A DNA stretch of 64,000 nt from Petrosia ficiformis (GCA_947044365.1 OX345644.1:250001-314000); one strand, 5' to 3'; positions 36,601 through 50,492 are shown, counted from the first letter of the stretch. The notes: generated by a model not told the origin, from the sequence alone. Made by a program: numbers and translations.

Positions 36601-39600
36601 CATCCTACCCCTCTTTCAGTGAGCTATGTATACACATATATGTACACCTCTACATACACATGTACAGACATAATTATGTTAGTAATGAAATTTAGCATTC
36701 TAACATGCTCATGTGTTGTAAAATGAATGAATTATTTTTCAGATACTATTAGAAGTTGCAGTTGCAATAATTTCACTCGCTGATACGCAAGAGCTAGACG
36801 AAGTCAGTATGAATAAATCATTGCATATTTAAAACAGGTTTTATAAACTGGTTTTACAGGATATGAGACGCTTGATTGGTAGTCAGTTATTACTGACTTT
36901 GGATGAAATTGCTCTGAATGTTTTTGAACCAAATAATGAAACATATATAACTAGTGAATACAGTAAGTCAATGAATGGTTACAATGAAACAAATATGATT
37001 ATAATATGTGTACCACAGGTCTAATGGTATCAGAATACAACAAAGTACCTACTAACTATGTGACTGGGATATCAATAAATGGAAGTTCCATCATTTTACC
37101 TCCTGATATATTTGGTACAGAGATCATTCAACCAGGTATGTGTGTCATACATACATATATACATACATACATACATACATACATAGATACATGCATCTGT
37201 ATATCTATCTATCCATACAAAATTAAACTGACTGAGTGAATATGTGACATTGCATGCACTAAATATTTGACAGCTGCTTTGTTTACAGTACACAAACTGA
37301 GATCATGTAATTGATATAAACTTAAATTTTCACATCATGTGATTATCATGTGACTATGTCTCACGCAGTACGAGTTGCCTCTTTCTACTATCAAAACTTG
37401 TCAAACCTATTACCACCAAGGAATTCATCATATCAATTGATATCACCTGTAGTGTCAGCTATCACTAATTGTAGGAGTTGTCCCATAACTGACCTGGAAG
37501 AAGATGTTATAGTACAATTTAATATACAGGTATTTCAATAAAGATATATAGGGAAGGGAAGGAGGTAGTTATCATAAGGAGAGCAAAACCAGTAGAGATA
37601 CCTCTATGTATCATTAATTATTGTGTTATATTATTATATCATTATACAGGATGTGTCTAATGATGATGATATTTCTTGTGTATTTTATCAATTTCTGATG
37701 TGAGTATATAGTGACAATAATAACAATAATAGCAACTACAAAATGTGTACATACTTTATAGAGTTATAATTATTTTAGTTTAAAATTTCACAATACATAC
37801 ATAGATACATACATATTATAATTACATAAATGCATACACATACAGAGTACATGCAAACATACCTACATAGTTACGTATAAACATATAAATATACATAATT
37901 TATGTGTATTACAAAATTCTATAATTATTAAGTTATTAATAAATTCATTTTTCTTCAGTCAAGAAGACAGTCTACCAACAGGACGTTGGAACACTAGTGG
38001 TTGTTACTATGAGATATCTGATAATAATATAGTAACATGTAGATGTAATCATTTAACACACTTTGCAATTCTATTGAGTCCTGGAGCACAGGTATGTATG
38101 TATATATATACTATAATATTATTTGTATACACACACAAATGTATTTCAAATATGAGGTTAAAATTAATATGTATGTATGTATTATCTATGTATGCATGTA
38201 TGTATGTATGTATGTACCACGTATGTATGTATGTATGTATATTTGTGTTTACATACATACAGTTTAGTCAGAAGGATCAAGATATCTTAGGTATAATTGG
38301 ACAAGTACTAGTTCCTATTTCATTAGTATGTATGGTTCTCATTATACTAACCTATACATGTATGAGGTAAGAATGACATCATTACATTATATTCATTATA
38401 TTAGGGTTTTCCCCTTCAGGTCTTTATGGAGTATGCGTAACTATATACACATCATGTTATGTGTGAATCTGATAATAGCACAACTAATATTTATAATAGG
38501 AATTGATAAAACAGAGAATATGGTATGTATTAATATAGATATTGTTGATATATACATAATTATGTACGTATGTATGTACAAGTCAGATGTATACACATAT
38601 ATGTACTATACATTTATATGTACATTCAAACATAGTTACATACACATGTACATGCATGCTTACATACGTACACACACACATTATTATATATACGTATATG
38701 TACATAATTTTATATATGTATGTACATACAGGCCTTACATATTCTAAATAATTGTAATTATTATAAATAGATATATTATATATAATTATGCATACATATG
38801 TACGTACATATAGACACATACATATATATATATATATTTATTTGACTAGGCTGTTTGTTCCAGTATATCAGTGATATTGGAGTACATGTTTCTTGTTACT
38901 TTCATGTGGATGTTAATGGAGGGTGTGGTCTTATATGTAGCACTTGTTAAAGTATTTATTAAACATCATAAATACTATATAATAGGATTCACTATTGTTA
39001 GTTATGGTACGTACATATATTTAAACTCCACCCATTAATAACTATGAATATTGTTATGTATTCTTATAGCTGTGCCTTTTGTGTATATGGTGATAATTGT
39101 ACCAATAGGATTCCTGGTGGGAGTTAATGATATACCAGGACACACCCACTATTTATATTATGAAGGCGACCAGTTGATTGCGTCAGTCACACACACACAC
39201 ATTATAATTATATAGTACACATGTATTTATTATTATATTCATGTTTAGTTGTTGGTTGAATTATAAGACTGGATTTATATGGTCATTTATAGTCCCAGTG
39301 ATTATTATATTAATAGTGAGTTGGTTTAGCTAATGAAGGAATTAATGAAAGACGATTAATTTATTCTATTATTAATAAACAGGTAAACATTGGTTTTTTC
39401 ATAATGGCCATTGTTATTATGAGAAAACATGAAAAGAAACTGACAACTAAAACCAAACTGGCTGCCACAAGGTTTGATAAATCATTTTATATAGTACACA
39501 TTAATTAGATGCGTAATTATAATTATAATTATAATCACGTTTCTATTTATAAATGTATCTATGTATTTATCCAGACATTGGCTGAAAGCTTCTATTTCTC

Positions 39601-40640
39601 TCACTCTTGTAATGGGAATTGCATGGTTAGCTAATCTCATTGTATTCTTGGAGGAACTTGTTGCAGTGGCTTACATCATGACTATATTCATAGCTGGACA
39701 AGGAATTCTCTTATTCATTATACTAGTTCCGCTATCAAAACATGTATGTATGTATATACGATATTATACATACACATATATATGTATGTATGTAAATATG
39801 TCGAGTATATGTGTTAAATACATACGTATATTTGCTATATATTATGTACATACTTACGTATGTATGTATATATGTATACATAACTATGTATGTACATATA
39901 CGTATATTCATTTGTAGGTAAGAGAGGCATATCTGAAGTTTTGGCGTAACAAACAGTCACAATATGTGTTTCTTAGTAAAATTTCATTCAGTACTAATTC
40001 ATCATTTCTCAGTACTTCATCAGTAAGTCATATGACAATGACATGATACATATTTATGCTTACATATATGTATTTACAGAACTCAAGTAATGCTAAAAAG
40101 AATCGTAATTCTCCCAATATGTATGGAGGAGGACCTGTATTAGGAACATTTGGCAATGATGAAGAAGATGTTGTTAATAGTATGTATCACAAGCCTACTA
40201 GTGGAGATACCATTCAGAGTATATATGACACACCTACTAATGATGGTACTGTTGATGATATATATGATATGCCTTCTGATGGAGATACCATTGAGAATAT
40301 ATATGACACAATTACTAATGAAGATGCTGTTGAGAACAAATATGACATGTTTACTAATGGAAATACCATTGAGAATATATGCTATGAACTGGGCCCAATT
40401 AAGAAATCTACCAAAGGGTTTGACTCTTCAAATACTATTGAAAACGATAATGGCCTACATGAAGATACCGATAAAAGTGTATATGAAACGCTTACTAATG
40501 AAGATACCATGCTTAGTAATGGAAATACAATTGAGAATATATGTTATGAATTGGGCCCGATAAAGAAACCTTCTAACAGTTTTGACACTTCGATTGCTAT
40601 TGAAAATGATAATACAGTAGACATTGAGAAGGAGATATAA
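33606..40640 (+). CDS. Adhesion GPCR, copy D (21-residue stalk repeats, Tyr-repeat tail)
   Basis: Twenty exons, 1319 codons: 33606-33676, 33734-33849, 34050-35474, 36144-36226, 36276-36449, 36743-36802, 36860-36962, 37019-37135, 37369-37529, 37650-37699, 37959-38091, 38263-38366, 38420-38522, 38850-39006, 39070-39181, 39249-39315, 39383-39471, 39575-39743, 39918-40022, 40080-40640. It is the longest copy. After the CCW module, exon 3 has twelve 21-residue units (ISSTNPSGLMSSDILTP core) and then the common VTTQSPSPSNIN linker into HormR. GAIN, GPS (HL/T) and 7TM are as in C. The tail holds 13-residue Tyr repeats: MYHKP, IYDTP, IYDMP, IYDTI, KYDMF, then ICYELGPIKK, VYETL and a second ICYELGPIKK. 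The tail is a likely substrate for Tyr kinases and SH2 adaptors; this is inferred from motifs only. Confidence 0.84.
34453..35214 (+). repeat. 63-bp coding minisatellite in copy D stalk
   Basis: Twelve units of 63 nt encode SSNIISSTNPSGLMSSDILTP with small changes (SND, LGLKSSD, LELMSSDIFILMP). It starts from the single unit IPSTNPPGLISCDILTP that all C-G copies share. Inner units are nearly identical in DNA, so expansion is recent. The long antisense open frame over it is a by-product. Confidence 0.93.
35704..36118. repeat. (CCCTA)n minisatellite in copy D intron 3
   Basis: About 415 bp of CCCTA repeats with ACACT and CCTAT variants, ending some 25 bp before the exon 4 acceptor. This is the same place as in C. 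Confidence 0.9.
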
Positions 40641-41993
40641 TTCACTGTTTCATTCACAACAGAATACATGACTATAATCTATAACTGTATTATAAAACTG
40701 TTATTTATAGAATATATTTTAAGCATAGCATGCCAGAATAGTACAACTATTTTTCATAAATGTGATATTTACATATATTCCAGCTGTTTTTATTATAATT
40801 CATGCACATCAATTATACACACGACATGTAGTCTCACGCAGCCAGACCCAACATACTGTCAACTCACTGTACTAGCATTTGTCAAGAGTTGGTTGACCTT
40901 GTTTGTGCTGCTGACAGTATAGCTATATGTAGTTCATAAGCTGGTTTTTTAGCTGGTCATGCTGGTTTTTGTATTGAATGCTAGCCAAGCCAGCCTGAAG
41001 CTGGTCACTTGGGATCTATGTATGTACCAGTATATATATAAGTATAGCTAATTAGGTTCATGGATGTACGAGTGTTTGTCATGTCATGTCACGTATATAC
41101 GTATATATATATGACACGACATGACAAACACTTGTACATCCATGAACATAATTGTTATTATAACTAATTGAATTCTGACAGCCAGATACTTGTAATTGAT
41201 ATCACACTTGAAAGGTTGTAAGGAATTTCACAACTCCTTACAAAGTCACTGTTGATATTTCATATGTAGCTACACTATCTATAATATCACAATTATGTGT
41301 CAAATAACATGATACTCAAATACTTATACATCCATACATTGGTGTACATACATATAAAGTATTCCTACAGCAACAAACAATGTGGTGTTTATATAAACAT
41401 TGCACCCATCAAACTACGTATGTAATCATAATTGTGTGTATTGATATTTTTTATCTTTGTGTAATGTGGTTAAGTAGCAATCATACACAATTCACACATA
41501 CTGTAGTTGACTTCTGTTGAATAGTTTATAACCTAATATATGGCTACTGAATACTGCAATAGAAAGAGGTCATAGATACTCAAACACTCATACGTTCATG
41601 TATTGGAAATTGTTTCTACAGCTAGTACAATAGTTAATTTGTATCAAAACTTTATACTGACACACTGTCATTACATTAAGTAATTTCACATATTTTTATT
41701 ATGATATAAATGTAAGCTATATTTATGATTGTATATTGATTCTATTTATCTTCATGTGTTTTTGTTAGTTGCCAAACAGACACAAACTGTACACACTTAT
41801 GTACATTAGTGTCTGTTGATTGCACATATTGCCTGCATGATAATTACAGTTGTACTCTGCAATAGAGAAAAGTAAATGATTTCATGGGTTCTGTAAAGAC
41901 ACCTCCTAGCTGTTAGTCATTATATATAATTACCGTATAAACAATCCCATCATCTCACACTCTATTATGTATCATCATATCATGTATCATCAT

Positions 41994-42030
<37 letters not shown>

Positions 42031-42271
42031 CTCATTGAACTCTAAACTATCAGATACTTGTAATTGATATAATACTTGAAAGGTTGTGAAGAATTTTACA
42101 ACTCCCTTTAAAAAATACAACTGATAGTTTGTGTGTACACTTTACCTATAAGTGCTAATACACAAATAAACACTGTACGTAGTTGGCTTCTGTTTATTGT
42201 ATCGTATTCTGATATGTGACTACTGATAAAAAAAGGAAACCAGCTCATACAATTTCATTATTTTATATATC
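40641..42271. other. Intergenic region between copies D and E with repeated flank pieces
   Basis: The receptor 3' flank (CTTGTAATTGATATCA, GAATTTCACAACTCC) appears at about 41176-41260 and again at 42045-42110. The 5' flank (CTTCTGTTGA, CTGCAATAGA) appears three times, near 41505-41570, 41805-41870 and 42185-42240. An (AT)n run is at 41996-42029. No exons were found, so these are scars of unequal exchange. Confidence 0.6.
41057..41146. mobile_element. 90-bp palindrome (foldback element)
   Basis: The arms TTCATGGATGTACGAGTGTT / AACACTTGTACATCCATGAA and TGTCATGTCATGTCA / TGACACGACATGACA pair almost perfectly around an ACGTATATACGTATAT centre. Confidence 0.7.
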
Positions 42272-44985
42272 ATGGAATACACCACACTCTTCATTGTGCT
42301 GATCCTCTGCTGTACTGGTGTATCATCTCAGGGCAACAGTAACACAAGATTGTAAGTTACTCTTTCCATGAATGTACTAATCTATTTATCTATTTATTCA
42401 TCTTGCAGAGTATTGAGGTTTGATCTCAGTATCAGTAGTGATTGTAATGACACAATAAATGTATTAACATTAGAAAGTATATTTACAACAAACTCCATTA
42501 CAACTGAAATTAATTTTAATGGTTAGTCACTAAGCAGGAATAGAAAAAACAGAGATAATGTATATTATATATATTATATAGAGTATAATTGAAATGAATG
42601 ACTTATGAGTTTATTATATACAGGTGATGATGCTAGAGAACATACAATAGATTTAGGAGAAGATGGTATTGTGACATTTAGTTGGATTAATGATGTTTCT
42701 CTTACACAAACATGTTGCTGGTCTGTTACAAATGCTAGGATAATAGAACTGAATCCAGGTGGTCAACCTGGTAGTACTGATGCAGTATTACTTGGAGATA
42801 TGTGTATATCTGGTACATCATATGAGTGTACTGATAATACAATATGGTTGTGTTCAGAGAGTTCATTGTTTCAAACACCACCTGCTGTTGAGTTAAGATC
42901 AAACTCATTCACTCTTGGTGCTAGTGCTAGTGATGTCCATGTCAATAGCAAATGTAGCTCCAATAATAATATTCCATCAACTAATCCTCCAGGACTAATA
43001 TCATGCGATATATTAACACCATCTTTATCTTCTTCGTCTACACAACAGACCACGAGTACATCAACAATCAGTACTACACCTAGTACATCAACAATCAGTA
43101 GTACACCTAGTACATCAACAATCAGTACTACACCTAGCACATCGACAATCAGTAGTACACCTAGTACATCAACAGTCAGTACTACACCTAGTACATCAAC
43201 AATCAGTACTACACCTAGTACATCAACAATCAGTACTACACCTAGTACATCAACAATCAGTACTACACCTAGTACATCAACAATCAGTAGTACACCTAGT
43301 ACATCAACAGTCAGTACTACACCTAGTACATCGACAATCAGTAGTACACCTAGTACATCAACAGTCAGTACTACACCTAGTACATCAACAGTCAGTACTA
43401 CACCTAGTACATCGACAATCAGTAGTGATACATCAACAATCAGTAGTGATACATCAACAATCAGTAGTGATACATCAATAATTAGTAGTACATCAGTGAT
43501 ATCATTTGTCACTACACAGTCTCCTTCTCCCTCTAATATTAATTTACAAACTTGTAATAGTGATGGTGACCTGTGGAGTCAGACTCCTGTAGGGACCAAT
43601 GTAACAGGTATTGGTGCTTGCTATAATGGAACAGTAAATGGTGAGTTGTTAATCATGACAGACAGTTACTGTTGTGTAATATTACATACCAAACAAGTCA
43701 CAAAACTGCTCTTTGTAATATTAACATTGTTTATATCTTTTCAGTCATTAGTAAATAATCTATTTAACCTTATATAATAGTGTAGTTTGATAAACATAGC
43801 ATTCCAATAGTTTCTAGCATAGCCTAGCCTAGTCCTAGCCTATCCTTTCATCTCTTTCTTCTTTAGCTACCAGAAGATGTACATTATCTGGTGAATGGGA
43901 TCCTTCATATTGCATTACTAGTCAAGAGTTCGCTGATACATTAAATATGGTTAGTAGATATAATTCTTTACTATGTGATATTGTACTTATATTATTAGAT
44001 TGAAGAGTCACCAGAGGAAGGATTGGAGAGTTTGTTGATGATACTCAATCAGCCATCAGACGATGTGATGAACACATTGTCAATATCAATAGATCAATCT
44101 GTATTTCTTTGGCAAACTGCTTACCAGGTTCAGCAGGAGAGAATTGAAAGTACTTCTGTGACATTCTCCGAGGTACATGCATATGCATATGTATTTATGT
44201 ACTGTATGTGTACATGCATCTACAGCAGGGGCACTGAGAGAGCAGGATGAGTCCAGGGTAAACTTTAAATTTGGAGCCCTTACGTACCTCCAAATTATTG
44301 CTTTTAATTTTTATTTGTGTAAAAGTATTCATATAAAACTAATAAGCTCTGCCCCCCCCCCCAACTAAAAACCTTCTCCTCCTCCTCCCCTCCTCTCAGC
44401 GGGCCTGCATATGTATGTATGTACATACACATGCATACATGTATACATATATATACACATATACAGACATAATTATGTTAGTAATGAAATTTAGCATTCC
44501 AACATGCTCATGTGTTGTAAAATGATAAATTATTTTTCAGATACTGTTAGAAGTTGCAGTTGCAATAATTTCACTCGCTGATACGCAAGAGCTAGATGAA
44601 GTCAGTATGAATAAATCATTGCATATTTAAAACAGGTTTTATAAACTGGTTTTACAGGATATGAGACGGTTGATTGGTAGTCAGTTATTACTGACTTTGG
44701 ATGAAATTGCTCTGAATGTTTTTGAACCAAATAATGAAACATATATAACTAGTGAATTCAGTAAGTCAATGAATGGTTACAATGAAACAAATATGATTAT
44801 AATATGTGTACCACAGGTCTAATGGTATCAGAATACAACAAAGTACCTACTAACTATGTGACTGGGATATCAATAAATGGAAGTTCCATCATTTTACCTC
44901 CTGTTATATTTGGTACAGAGATCATTCAACCAGGTATGTGTGTCATACATACATACATACATACATACATACATACATACATACA

Positions 44986-45016
<31 letters not shown>

Positions 45017-48000
45017 GTATATCTATTCATATAAAATCAAATTACCTGTATGAATATGATATATATCATTACAATATGTGACATTGCAGGCACTAACTAT
45101 TCGATAGCTGCTTTGTTTACAGTAAACAAGTTTATATAATTTATGTCATCTTAGATTTTCACATCATGTGACTATCATATGACTATATATGTCTCACACA
45201 GTACGAGTTGCCTCTTTTTACTATCAAAACTTGTCAAACCTATTATCGCCAAGGAATTCATCATATCAATTGATATCGCCTGTAGTGTCAGCTATCACTA
45301 ACTGTAAGAGTTGTCCCGTAACTGACCTGGAAGAAGATGTTATAGTACAATTTAATATACAGGTATTTCAATAAAGATATATAGGGAAGGGAAGGAGGTA
45401 GTTATCATAAGGAGAGTAAAACCAGTAGAGATACCTCTATGTATAATTAATTATTGTGTTACATTATTATATCATTATACAGGACATGTCTAATGATGAT
45501 ATTTCTTGTGTATTTTATCAATTTCTGAAGTGAGTAGTGTTATAATAAACAATAATTTAGTTAACAATTGTTTTATTATAGTAATTATGCACATATATAA
45601 ATACATAAATCATATGCATATTAAATTTTACATCACACTGCAAAAAAAATTGTTAAAATGTATTTGTTAGTACAGTTGCAAGGATGAAAGTTTTATTTTA
45701 GTTGTAGTCATATAGGATGTTATGACTGCATGATAACATATTTGTATCAATTATCATTAATTAAGAAAGTTTTGACACCTAAAATTATGTATTTATTCTG
45801 CTTCTTTGTAAATCAATTAGACCATATAAAGAAATTAAAACTGAGGATTATAATTAGTATAAGTACATGTGTATTGTATGTCGTCACCATGTAGTCATAA
45901 CAACCTACACGACAAATTAAATTACAATTTCCATTATTCCTTGCAACTGTATACTAACAAATGAATTAGTTATTTAAACAATTATATTTTTGCAATGCGT
46001 ATAATTATACTTATATACCTACATACCTATGTATATATATAAACATATATCTATGTACTACATAATTCTATAAATTCATTTTTCTTCAGTCAAGAAGATA
46101 GTCTACCAACAGGACGTTGGAACACTAGTGGTTGTTACTATGAGATATCTGATAATAATATAGTAACATGTAGATGTAATCATTTAACACACTTTGCAAT
46201 TCTACTGAGTCCTGGAGCACAGGTAAGTACATATACATGTATATATATATGTATATATAATATATATATATATATACGTATATACATATATATATGTACA
46301 TGTATATATACGTACATATATATATATATGTACACCGGTATGTACAGTCATAATTGTTGTAACGAAATTTAATATTGTGTGTATGTATGTTTGTGTTTAC
46401 ATACATACAGTTTAGTCAGAAGGATCAAAATATCTTAGGTATAATTGGACAAGTACTAGTTCCTATTTCATTAGTATGTATGGTTCTTATTATACTAACC
46501 TATACATGTATGAGGTAAGAATGACATCATTACATTATATTCATTATATTAGGGTTTTCCCCTTCAGGTCTTTATGGAGTATGCGTAACTATATACACGT
46601 CATGTTATGTGTGAATCTGATAATAGCACAACTAATATTTATAATAGGAATTGATAAAACTGAGAATATGGTATGTATTATAATTAATATAACATGCATA
46701 TGTATGTAGCTACTGGCCAAACACATACATGCACATACTATATACATATGCATACAGGCCAGACATACGTATATGTACACATATATACATACCATAAATA
46801 ATTATGCATATATGTAGTTACATACGTATATACATATGTATACTCATATACATATATACACACTCGCATACATAAGTGTATGTATGTATAAACGTGTACT
46901 TACATATGTACCTACTTACATACATACATACATAATATACATCTATGTACACACACATACATACATACATTCATATTTATATTTGACTAGGCTGTTTGTT
47001 CCAGTATATCAGTGATATTGGAGTACATGTTTCTTGTTACTTTCATGTGGATGTTAATGGAGGGTGTGGTCTTATATGTAGCACTTGTTAAAGTATTTAT
47101 TAAACATCATAAATACTATATAATAGGATTCACTATTGTTAGTTATGGTACGTACATATTCTCCACTTATTAACAACTATGAATATTGTTATGTATTTTT
47201 ACAGCTGTACCTTTTGTGTATATGGTGATAATTGCACCAATAGGATTCCTGGTGGGAGTCAATGATATACCAGGCCAAACCCACTATTTATATTATGATC
47301 AGGACAACAAGTTGATTGCGTCAGTCACGCACACACACATTATAATGATATACATGTATTTATTATTATATTCATGTTTAGTTGTTGGTTGAATTATAAG
47401 ACTGGATTTATATGGTCATTTATAGTTCCAGTGATTATTATATTAATAGTGAGTTGGTTTAGCTAATGAAGGAATTAATGACAGATGATTAATTTATTTT
47501 ATTATTAATAAACAGGTAAACATTGGTTTTTTCATAATGGCCATTGTTATTATGAGAAAACATGAAAAGAAACTGACAACTAAAACGAGATTGGCTGCTA
47601 CAAGGTTTGATAAATCATTTTATATAGCTACGTATGTAGTACATGTACGCAATTATTATAATTATGTTTTTGTTTATATCATCTATTTATCCAGACATTA
47701 TCTGAAAGCTTCTATTTCTCTCACTCTTGTAATGGGAATCGCATGGTTAGCTAATCTCATTGTATTCTTGGAGGAACTTGTTGCAGTGGCTTACATCATG
47801 ACTATATTCATAGCTGGACAAGGAATTCTCTTATTCATTATATTAGTCCCGCTATCAAAATATGTGCGTATGCATATATGATACTATACATACATACATA
47901 TATATATGTATGTAAAAATGTACAAGTGTACACGTTATGTACATACATATAATTTGCATGTACATATATATATGTACATACTTATGTATGTACATATATA

Positions 48001-48761
48001 TACGTATGTATCTACATATAATCATTTTGTAGGTGAGAGAGGCATATCTGAAGTTTTGGCGTAACAAACAGTCACAATATGTGTTTCTTAGTAAAATTTC
48101 ATTCAGTACTAATTCATCATTTTTCAGTACTTCATCAGTAAGTCATATGACTATCACATGACACATGTTTATGCTTACATATATATATGTACAGAATTCA
48201 AGTAATGCTAAAAAGAATCACAATTCTCTCAATGATATGTATGGAGGAGGACCTGTATTAGGAACATTCGGCAATGATGAAGAAGATGTTGTTAATAGTA
48301 TGTATCACATGCCTACTAGTGGAGATACCATTCAGAGTATATATGACACACCTACTAATGATGGTACTGTTGATGATATATATGATATGCCTTCTGATGG
48401 AGATACCATTGAGAATATATATGACACGGTTACTAATGAAGATGCTGTTGAGAACAAATATGACATGTTTACTAATGGAAATACCATTGAGAATATATGT
48501 TATGAACTAGGCCCAATTAAGAAATCTACCAAAGGGTTTGACTCTTCAAATACTATTGAAAACGATAATGGCCTACATGAAGATACCGATAAAAGTGTAT
48601 ATGAAACACTTACTAATGAAGATACCATGCTTAGTAATGGAAATACAATTGAGAATATATGTTATGAATTGGGCCCGATTAAAAAATCTACCATAGGGTT
48701 TGACTCTTCAAATACTATTGAAAAAGATAATAAATTAGACTTTGAGGAAATGGAGATATAA
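42272..48761 (+). CDS. Adhesion GPCR, copy E (9-residue stalk repeats, Tyr-repeat tail)
   Basis: Twenty exons, 1187 codons: 42272-42351, 42409-42521, 42624-43640, 43867-43949, 43999-44172, 44541-44600, 44658-44760, 44817-44933, 45202-45362, 45483-45529, 46090-46222, 46411-46514, 46568-46670, 46991-47147, 47205-47319, 47382-47448, 47516-47604, 47695-47863, 48033-48137, 48195-48761. The signal peptide has one extra Thr (MEYTTLF). The stalk has thirteen 9-residue units (STSTISTTP type), then three STISSDT units. HormR, GAIN, GPS and 7TM match D. The tail is nearly identical to D, with IYDTP, IYDMP, VYETL and two ICYELGPIKK blocks. Intron 3 has almost lost the CCCTA repeat. Intron 10 holds a MITE (45671-45951). 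Small changes such as Asp to Asn before TM1 and SKY for SKH after TM7 look tolerable. Confidence 0.84.
43053..43425 (+). repeat. 27-bp coding minisatellite in copy E stalk
   Basis: Thirteen units of 27 nt encode STSTI/VSS/TTP, a mucin-like Ser/Thr/Pro run. It sits at the same stalk position as the unrelated 63-bp unit of D and G and the 18-bp unit of F. Confidence 0.93.
45671..45951. mobile_element. Tc1/mariner-type MITE in copy E intron 10
   Basis: The inverted ends CAGTTGCAAGGAT and ATTCCTTGCAACTG are flanked by TA on both sides, as in a TA target-site duplication. It is 281 bp long and non-coding. An element with nearly the same ends and length (279 bp) is at 59623-59901. Confidence 0.72.
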
Positions 48762-48957
48762 TTAACTGTTTCATTCAGAACACAATACATACTATAATAT
48801 GTAAGTACTGTAGTAATTTGTGTACGTATGTACGTATATATACGTATATGTATGTAATTATGTTTTAAGCATTACAGATTATTTTATTTCATTCTTTCAT
48901 TGTTTTATAATTGATTTGTAAATTTGATATTTACCTATATTCCAGCTATTATAAATA

Positions 48958-49680
48958 TTAGTTGTGGTGTGTACATATCATGTTACATACGTCCCAATCA
49001 GCACAACTAATATTTATAATAGGAATTGATAAAACTGAGACTGAGTATGGCATGTACAATCTTATGTAGATACTAAACATATAGATATACCTACGTACAT
49101 TTGCAAACATACACATATCAGTGCGCATACATTTCCATACTTCGAGAAAGAGGGGGCACACCCCCCCTCCCCCCAGTGGCTGCAATGTAGCCTGGTGCTT
49201 GTTGGAGTACATTTTTTTTGTGTGGATGGTTAATATTAATGGTCGTATGTACTGAGTAGCACTTTCACAACTGTGACAAGTCTATATTATAAAATTCACT
49301 ATTAGTATAATTATATTTAAACTCCACCCATCAATAACTATGAAGCTGTACCTTTTGTGTATCATGTATGGTGATAATTGTGGATTCCTGGTGGTAGTCA
49401 ATGATATACCAGGACACACCCACTATTTATATTATGATCAGGACAACAAGTTGATTGTGTCAGTCACACACATAATTATTAACATAAATATACATATCAT
49501 ACATACATATATGCATAATTGTGTATTATAGTAATTGGCAATTCGTTATGTCTGACATACGTATAAATATGTGTGTAATTATACTAGCTAGTAGCTACAC
49601 GTGTATTTATAATTAAAATTGTTTGTTGAATTATAAGATGGTCATTTATAGTTCCAGCTAGTGATTATTATACTTGTTGG
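48958..49680 (+). pseudogene. Receptor relic: exons 13-16
   Basis: Decayed but ordered matches: exon 13 (about 48962-49045, ending FIIGIDKTE); a broken exon 14 (49195-49300); exon 15 without an upstream intron (49343-49463, including VNDIPGHTHYLYYDQDNK); and exon 16 (49611-49672, with deletions). Frameshifts and lost splice sites make it non-functional. Its presence shows that an extra receptor once stood between E and F. Confidence 0.8.
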
Positions 49681-49779
49681 ACTATAATTACTCATACTAT
49701 TTATTATATTCCTCTTTTACTTGCTCATGTTAATAATTATCCCATGCACGTTGCTCTGTGTAGGCAAGGCAGCAAGGTA

Positions 49780-50295
49780 ATTGATACCATTGCAAACCCA
49801 CAATGAACTATTTCAAGCACTAGTATTGCACCCACTATGGTTCAAGAACTATGTTAGCTGGGCTGCAAGACCATTACAAACCCACAATGAACACCCATGG
49901 TTAGAACTGGGCCAACATTTGCAAACCCACAACAATCTGCCATGTTTCAAGTACTATGGGATGGGGTGGAAACCCACAATAAACTGCCATGTTTCAAGTA
50001 CTATGTGGGCTGGGCTGGGCTGGGCTGAAAGACCATTTGCAAACCCACAATAAACTGCCATGTTTCAAGTACTATGTGGGCTGGGCTGGGCTGAAAGACC
50101 ATTTGCAAACCCACAATAAACTGTCATGTTTCAAGTACTATATGTGGGCTGGGCTGAAAGATCATTGCAAACACATGAACACACAATAAACTCTCATGTT
50201 TCAAGTAGTATAATTATGTGGGCTGGGCTGAAAGAGCTTTGCAAACCCACAATAAACTGCCATGTTTCAAGTACTGTGTGGTAAGCAATGAATGT
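49780..50295. repeat. ~60-bp tandem repeats, first copy of the TRMU upstream flank
   Basis: Seven or eight units containing GCAAACCCACAATAAACTGC, CATGTTTCAAGTACTATG and GTGGGCTGGGCTG. The same units precede the real TRMU at 60990-61325 and recur in brief at 53020-53105. Frames over them are not genes. Confidence 0.85.
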
Positions 50296-50300
50296 TGATA

Positions 50301-50492
50301 ATGCACTACACTATACCACTGTCAAGAATAGCAGTAGCAATGTCTGGTGGTGTTGATTCTGCAGTAGCTGTTCTCCTGCTGATAAGGTAAGTCATGTGGC
50401 ATGCATAGGAGATTAAACCACTGTCTGCGTTAACACTTGCGGCTTTGCAAAACTGCCTTTGGTTCACCGATAGAATGTGTATATATGGTTAA
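50301..50492 (+). pseudogene. Truncated TRMU copy (exon 1, intron 1, start of exon 2)
   Basis: It matches 61339 onward, including the PP-loop codons for [13 protein letters not shown]. Exon 1 then ends LLIR instead of LLLKRQ. The intron 1 copy continues, but the exon 2 acceptor is deleted (GGTTCACCGATAGA). Homology stops within exon 2, where LINE-like sequence begins. It is not translatable beyond a short peptide. Confidence 0.85.

Noticed and set aside
49780..50295. 60-bp tandem repeats as a CRISPR-like array
   Set aside because: There are no unique spacers between constant repeats. Units are contiguous and imperfect, and the genome is animal.
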